Assembly (NCBI GenBank): GCA_003021335.1
Contig: PXQL01000103.1
Coordinates: 1 to 17,115, forward strand
Length of the DNA stretch: 17,115 nucleotides
From: Halobacteriales archaeon QH_10_67_13
Lineage (GTDB): Archaea > Halobacteriota > Halobacteria > Halobacteriales > Haloarculaceae
Direction: 5' to 3'
The position numbers and the translations under genes were made by a program. The notes below the pieces were generated by a model that saw only the letters and a program-made list of their open reading frames with translations, was not told the DNA's origin and did no database searches. Numbering within the stretch: the first letter of the stretch is position 1; every line of letters begins with the position of its first letter. Of this stretch, positions 15,182 through 17,115 are shown in pieces.

Positions 15182-16930
15182 ATGTTCCTCACGCTTCGCG
15201 CGGAGTTCGAGGACGCCCTCGCCGACGCCCTCACCGAAGCGGGCTACCCGGCGACCGACCTGGGAATCGAGCAGCCGCCGGTAGACCGCGACGCGGTGCT
15301 CGCCTCGAACGTCGCCTTCCGGCTCGCGAGTCAGGTCGGCGAGCCGCCAGCGGCGGTCGCCGAGGAGATCGCGGCCGCCTTTCCTCTCGCGGACTGTTCG
15401 TACGTCGGCCGCGTCGAAACCGCCGGCCCGTATCTCAACGCTCACCCGAGCGAGCGGTACTTCGCGGAGACGCTCCTCGCGGCCGGCGACCCCGACTACG
15501 GCCGACGCCCCGACCGGGAGACGAGCGTCGTCGTCGAGCACACGAGCGCGAACCCTACCGGTCCGGTCCACGTCGGGCGCGCCCGCAACCCGATCATCGG
15601 CGACGCCGTCGCCCGGGTGCTCGCCTACGCCGGCTACGAGGTCGATCGACACTACTACGTCAACGACGCCGGCCGCCAGATGGCGGTGTTCACCTGGGCC
15701 TACGAGACGTTCGACGAGGCCGAGCTCCCTGAGCCCGAGCGGGACAAACCCGACTACGAGCTGGTCCGGTACTACCGGAGGGGAACGACGTTCTTGGAGG
15801 AGGGTCCGGAGGAGGCGGTTGAGGCGGCCGAGGCGGAGATCCAGTCGCTAATGCAGGGTCTCGAGGAGGGCGAGCAGGCGGCCTACGACCGGGTCGCGGC
15901 CGTGGCCGACTCCGTGCTCGAGGGGATGCGCCAGACGCTCGGGCGGCTCCCGGCTGAGTTCGACGAGTTCGTCAGGGAGACGCGGTTCATGCGGGACGGC
16001 TCGACCGACGAGCTGGCCGCGCAGCTCGAAGACACGGAGTATGCGGTGTATCAAAACGACGCCTGGCAGCTCGATTTCGACGAGTGGGGCATCGACAAGA
16101 ACCTCGTTTTCCTGCGGTCAGACGGCACCTCGCTGTACACGACCCGGGACATCGCCCACCACGAGTGGAAGTTCGAGACCTACGACCGCGCGGTGACGGT
16201 GCTGGGGGAAGATCACAAGCTCCAAGCCGACCAGCTCCGGGCGACCCTCGATCTGCTCGGCCGCGATGTCGATCGTCTTGAGAACGTGGTCTACTCGTAT
16301 GTCACCCTCCCCGAAGGCGGGATGAGCACCCGCGAGGGCACCGGCGTCGACCTTGATGACCTGCTCGACGAGGCGGTCTCTCGCGCCCGCGAGGAAGTCG
16401 AGACCCGTCTCGACGACCGCACCCGAGGCGAGCTGACAGACGCCGACGTCGAGCGCATCGCCCGTCAGGTCGGGATCGGCGCCGTCCGGTTCGACATCGT
16501 CGCTAAGCAGCCAACGAAGGCCATCACCTTCGAGTGGGAGCGCGCACTCGATTTCGAGGCACAGTCCGCGCCGTACGTTCAGTACGCTCACGCCCGCGCC
16601 TGCGGAATCATCGAGCAGGCCGAGTCCGAGCCCGCTCCCGAGGCGGCTGACCCGGCGGCGCTCACCTCCGAGGCCACACGGGAGCTTTTGTCCACCCTCG
16701 CGCGGTTCCCGGCCGTCGTCGAGACAGCCGCCGAGACGCTCCGCCCGCACAAGGTAGCGACATACGCCCGAGAGTGTGCCGACGCGTTCAACCGGTTCTA
16801 TCGGGAGCGACGGGTCCTCGAAGCCGACGGCGAGGTCTACGCCGCCCGCCTTGCGCTCGTGCTCGCCGCCCGCAGGACCCTCGCCAACGCGCTCGACGCG
16901 GTCGGGGTCGCTGCCCCCGAGTCGATGTAG
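15182..16930 (+). CDS. argS: Arginyl-tRNA synthetase
   Basis: This 582-residue class I aminoacyl-tRNA synthetase charges tRNA-Arg with arginine. The N-terminal domain (residues 1-100, [20 protein letters not shown]) is the Arg-specific tRNA-elbow-binding domain. The catalytic domain has the HIGH-type motif in [12 protein letters not shown] (HVGR at 130-133) and the KMSKS-type motif GGMSTREG (Met381-Gly386). The intervening segments YVNDAGRQM and [27 protein letters not shown] stretch (the DG.SLY.TRD motif) are typical. The C-terminal DALR anticodon-binding domain begins near [14 protein letters not shown] and ends [20 protein letters not shown]. It is complete, of normal length for Halobacteria, and presumably essential. 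The next gene is convergent, 19 bases away. Confidence 0.97.
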   Translation: MFLTLRAEFEDALADALTEAGYPATDLGIEQPPVDRDAVLASNVAFRLASQVGEPPAAVAEEIAAAFPLADCSYVGRVETAGPYLNAHPSERYFAETLLAAGDPDYGRRPDRETSVVVEHTSANPTGPVHVGRARNPIIGDAVARVLAYAGYEVDRHYYVNDAGRQMAVFTWAYETFDEAELPEPERDKPDYELVRYYRRGTTFLEEGPEEAVEAAEAEIQSLMQGLEEGEQAAYDRVAAVADSVLEGMRQTLGRLPAEFDEFVRETRFMRDGSTDELAAQLEDTEYAVYQNDAWQLDFDEWGIDKNLVFLRSDGTSLYTTRDIAHHEWKFETYDRAVTVLGEDHKLQADQLRATLDLLGRDVDRLENVVYSYVTLPEGGMSTREGTGVDLDDLLDEAVSRAREEVETRLDDRTRGELTDADVERIARQVGIGAVRFDIVAKQPTKAITFEWERALDFEAQSAPYVQYAHARACGIIEQAESEPAPEAADPAALTSEATRELLSTLARFPAVVETAAETLRPHKVATYARECADAFNRFYRERRVLEADGEVYAARLALVLAARRTLANALDAVGVAAPESM

Positions 16931-16949
16931 CCGCGGGCAGCCGCTCGTC

Positions 16950-17115
16950 TCATCCGAGCCCGAGCAGCCGCCGCAACAGTCCGGGCCGGTCGCTGTCCCC
17001 CGACTCCTCGGTCGGCCGGTCCCCGTCCTCGTCGGCGCGCTCGTCGTCGCCCTCGGGTGTCAGGTCCTCGTCCGCCCGCGTTCGGTCGTGCGTCTCCTCG
17101 CCGGCGTCGAACCAG
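16950..17115 (-). CDS. C-terminal end of an acidic haloarchaeal protein of unknown function (partial)
   Basis: A minus-strand frame is open from the window edge to TGA at 16950-16952. The visible 54 residues begin WFDAGEETHD, continue in a low-complexity Asp/Glu/Arg region (EGDDERADEDGDRPTEESGD) and end in a short basic-hydrophobic segment, RPGLLRRLLGLG. Nearly every codon ends in G or C, as in neighbouring real genes, which supports coding. The main domain lies outside the window, so no function can be given. The acidic spacer plus amphipathic tail could be a peripheral membrane or protein-docking peptide, but this is a guess. Confidence 0.6.
   Translation of the reverse strand, partial: WFDAGEETHDRTRADEDLTPEGDDERADEDGDRPTEESGDSDRPGLLRRLLGLG

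Noticed and set aside
1..17115. CRISPR array, insertion sequence, toxin-antitoxin or defence system
   Set aside because: I see no regularly spaced repeats, transposase, or paired small genes of those kinds. The only mobile element seen is the AtpA intein.

Overview
This is a high-GC haloarchaeal (class Halobacteria) chromosomal window. The evidence is the very acidic proteins, the almost exclusive use of G or C at third codon positions, the archaeal gene families (aRF1, A-type ATP synthase, a pilin with the SPVVG leader) and TATA-like elements placed for leaderless transcripts. I cannot name the genus from the sequence.

Layout. Positions 1-756 (+) hold the 3' part of the archaeal release factor aRF1. 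Positions 790-11611 (-) are a compact A-type ATP synthase operon in the classic order atpH-I-K-E-C-F-A-B-(small membrane ORF)-D, followed by a small zinc-ribbon-like ORF. Most junctions overlap by 1-8 bases or are separated by fewer than 20 bases. The exception is a 92-base gap before atpD that carries a likely internal promoter. AtpA is interrupted by a 520-residue intein placed exactly in the Walker A P-loop (GSGK|T), with LAGLIDADG homing-endonuclease motifs. The operon encodes the catalytic head (A, B), central stalk (C, D, F), peripheral stalks (E, H) and membrane rotor/stator (K, I) of the proton-driven ATP synthase.

Positions 11612-15096 are a patch with several damaged genes. atpH carries a one-base frameshift. 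The divergent neighbour is a relic of a methyltransferase of the plant VTE3 type (SSGSIEYWPDP motif), disrupted by a 35-base insertion and a deletion of roughly 64 bases. An acyl-CoA dehydrogenase (14083-15096) lacks about 45-50 residues of its C-terminal helical domain in frame. Between them lie two intact minus-strand genes: a type IV pilin-like protein and a secreted protein with a C-terminal carboxypeptidase-regulatory-like domain, each with its own TATA-like element.

Positions 15182-16930 (+) encode a complete arginyl-tRNA synthetase behind a good TATA box embedded in a 7-bp inverted repeat. The window ends inside a convergent, very acidic minus-strand protein (16950-17115).

I see no CRISPR array, tRNA, rRNA, insertion sequence, or clearly new multi-gene system. 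The points most worth a second look are the P-loop intein and the cluster of broken genes beside the start of the ATP synthase operon.
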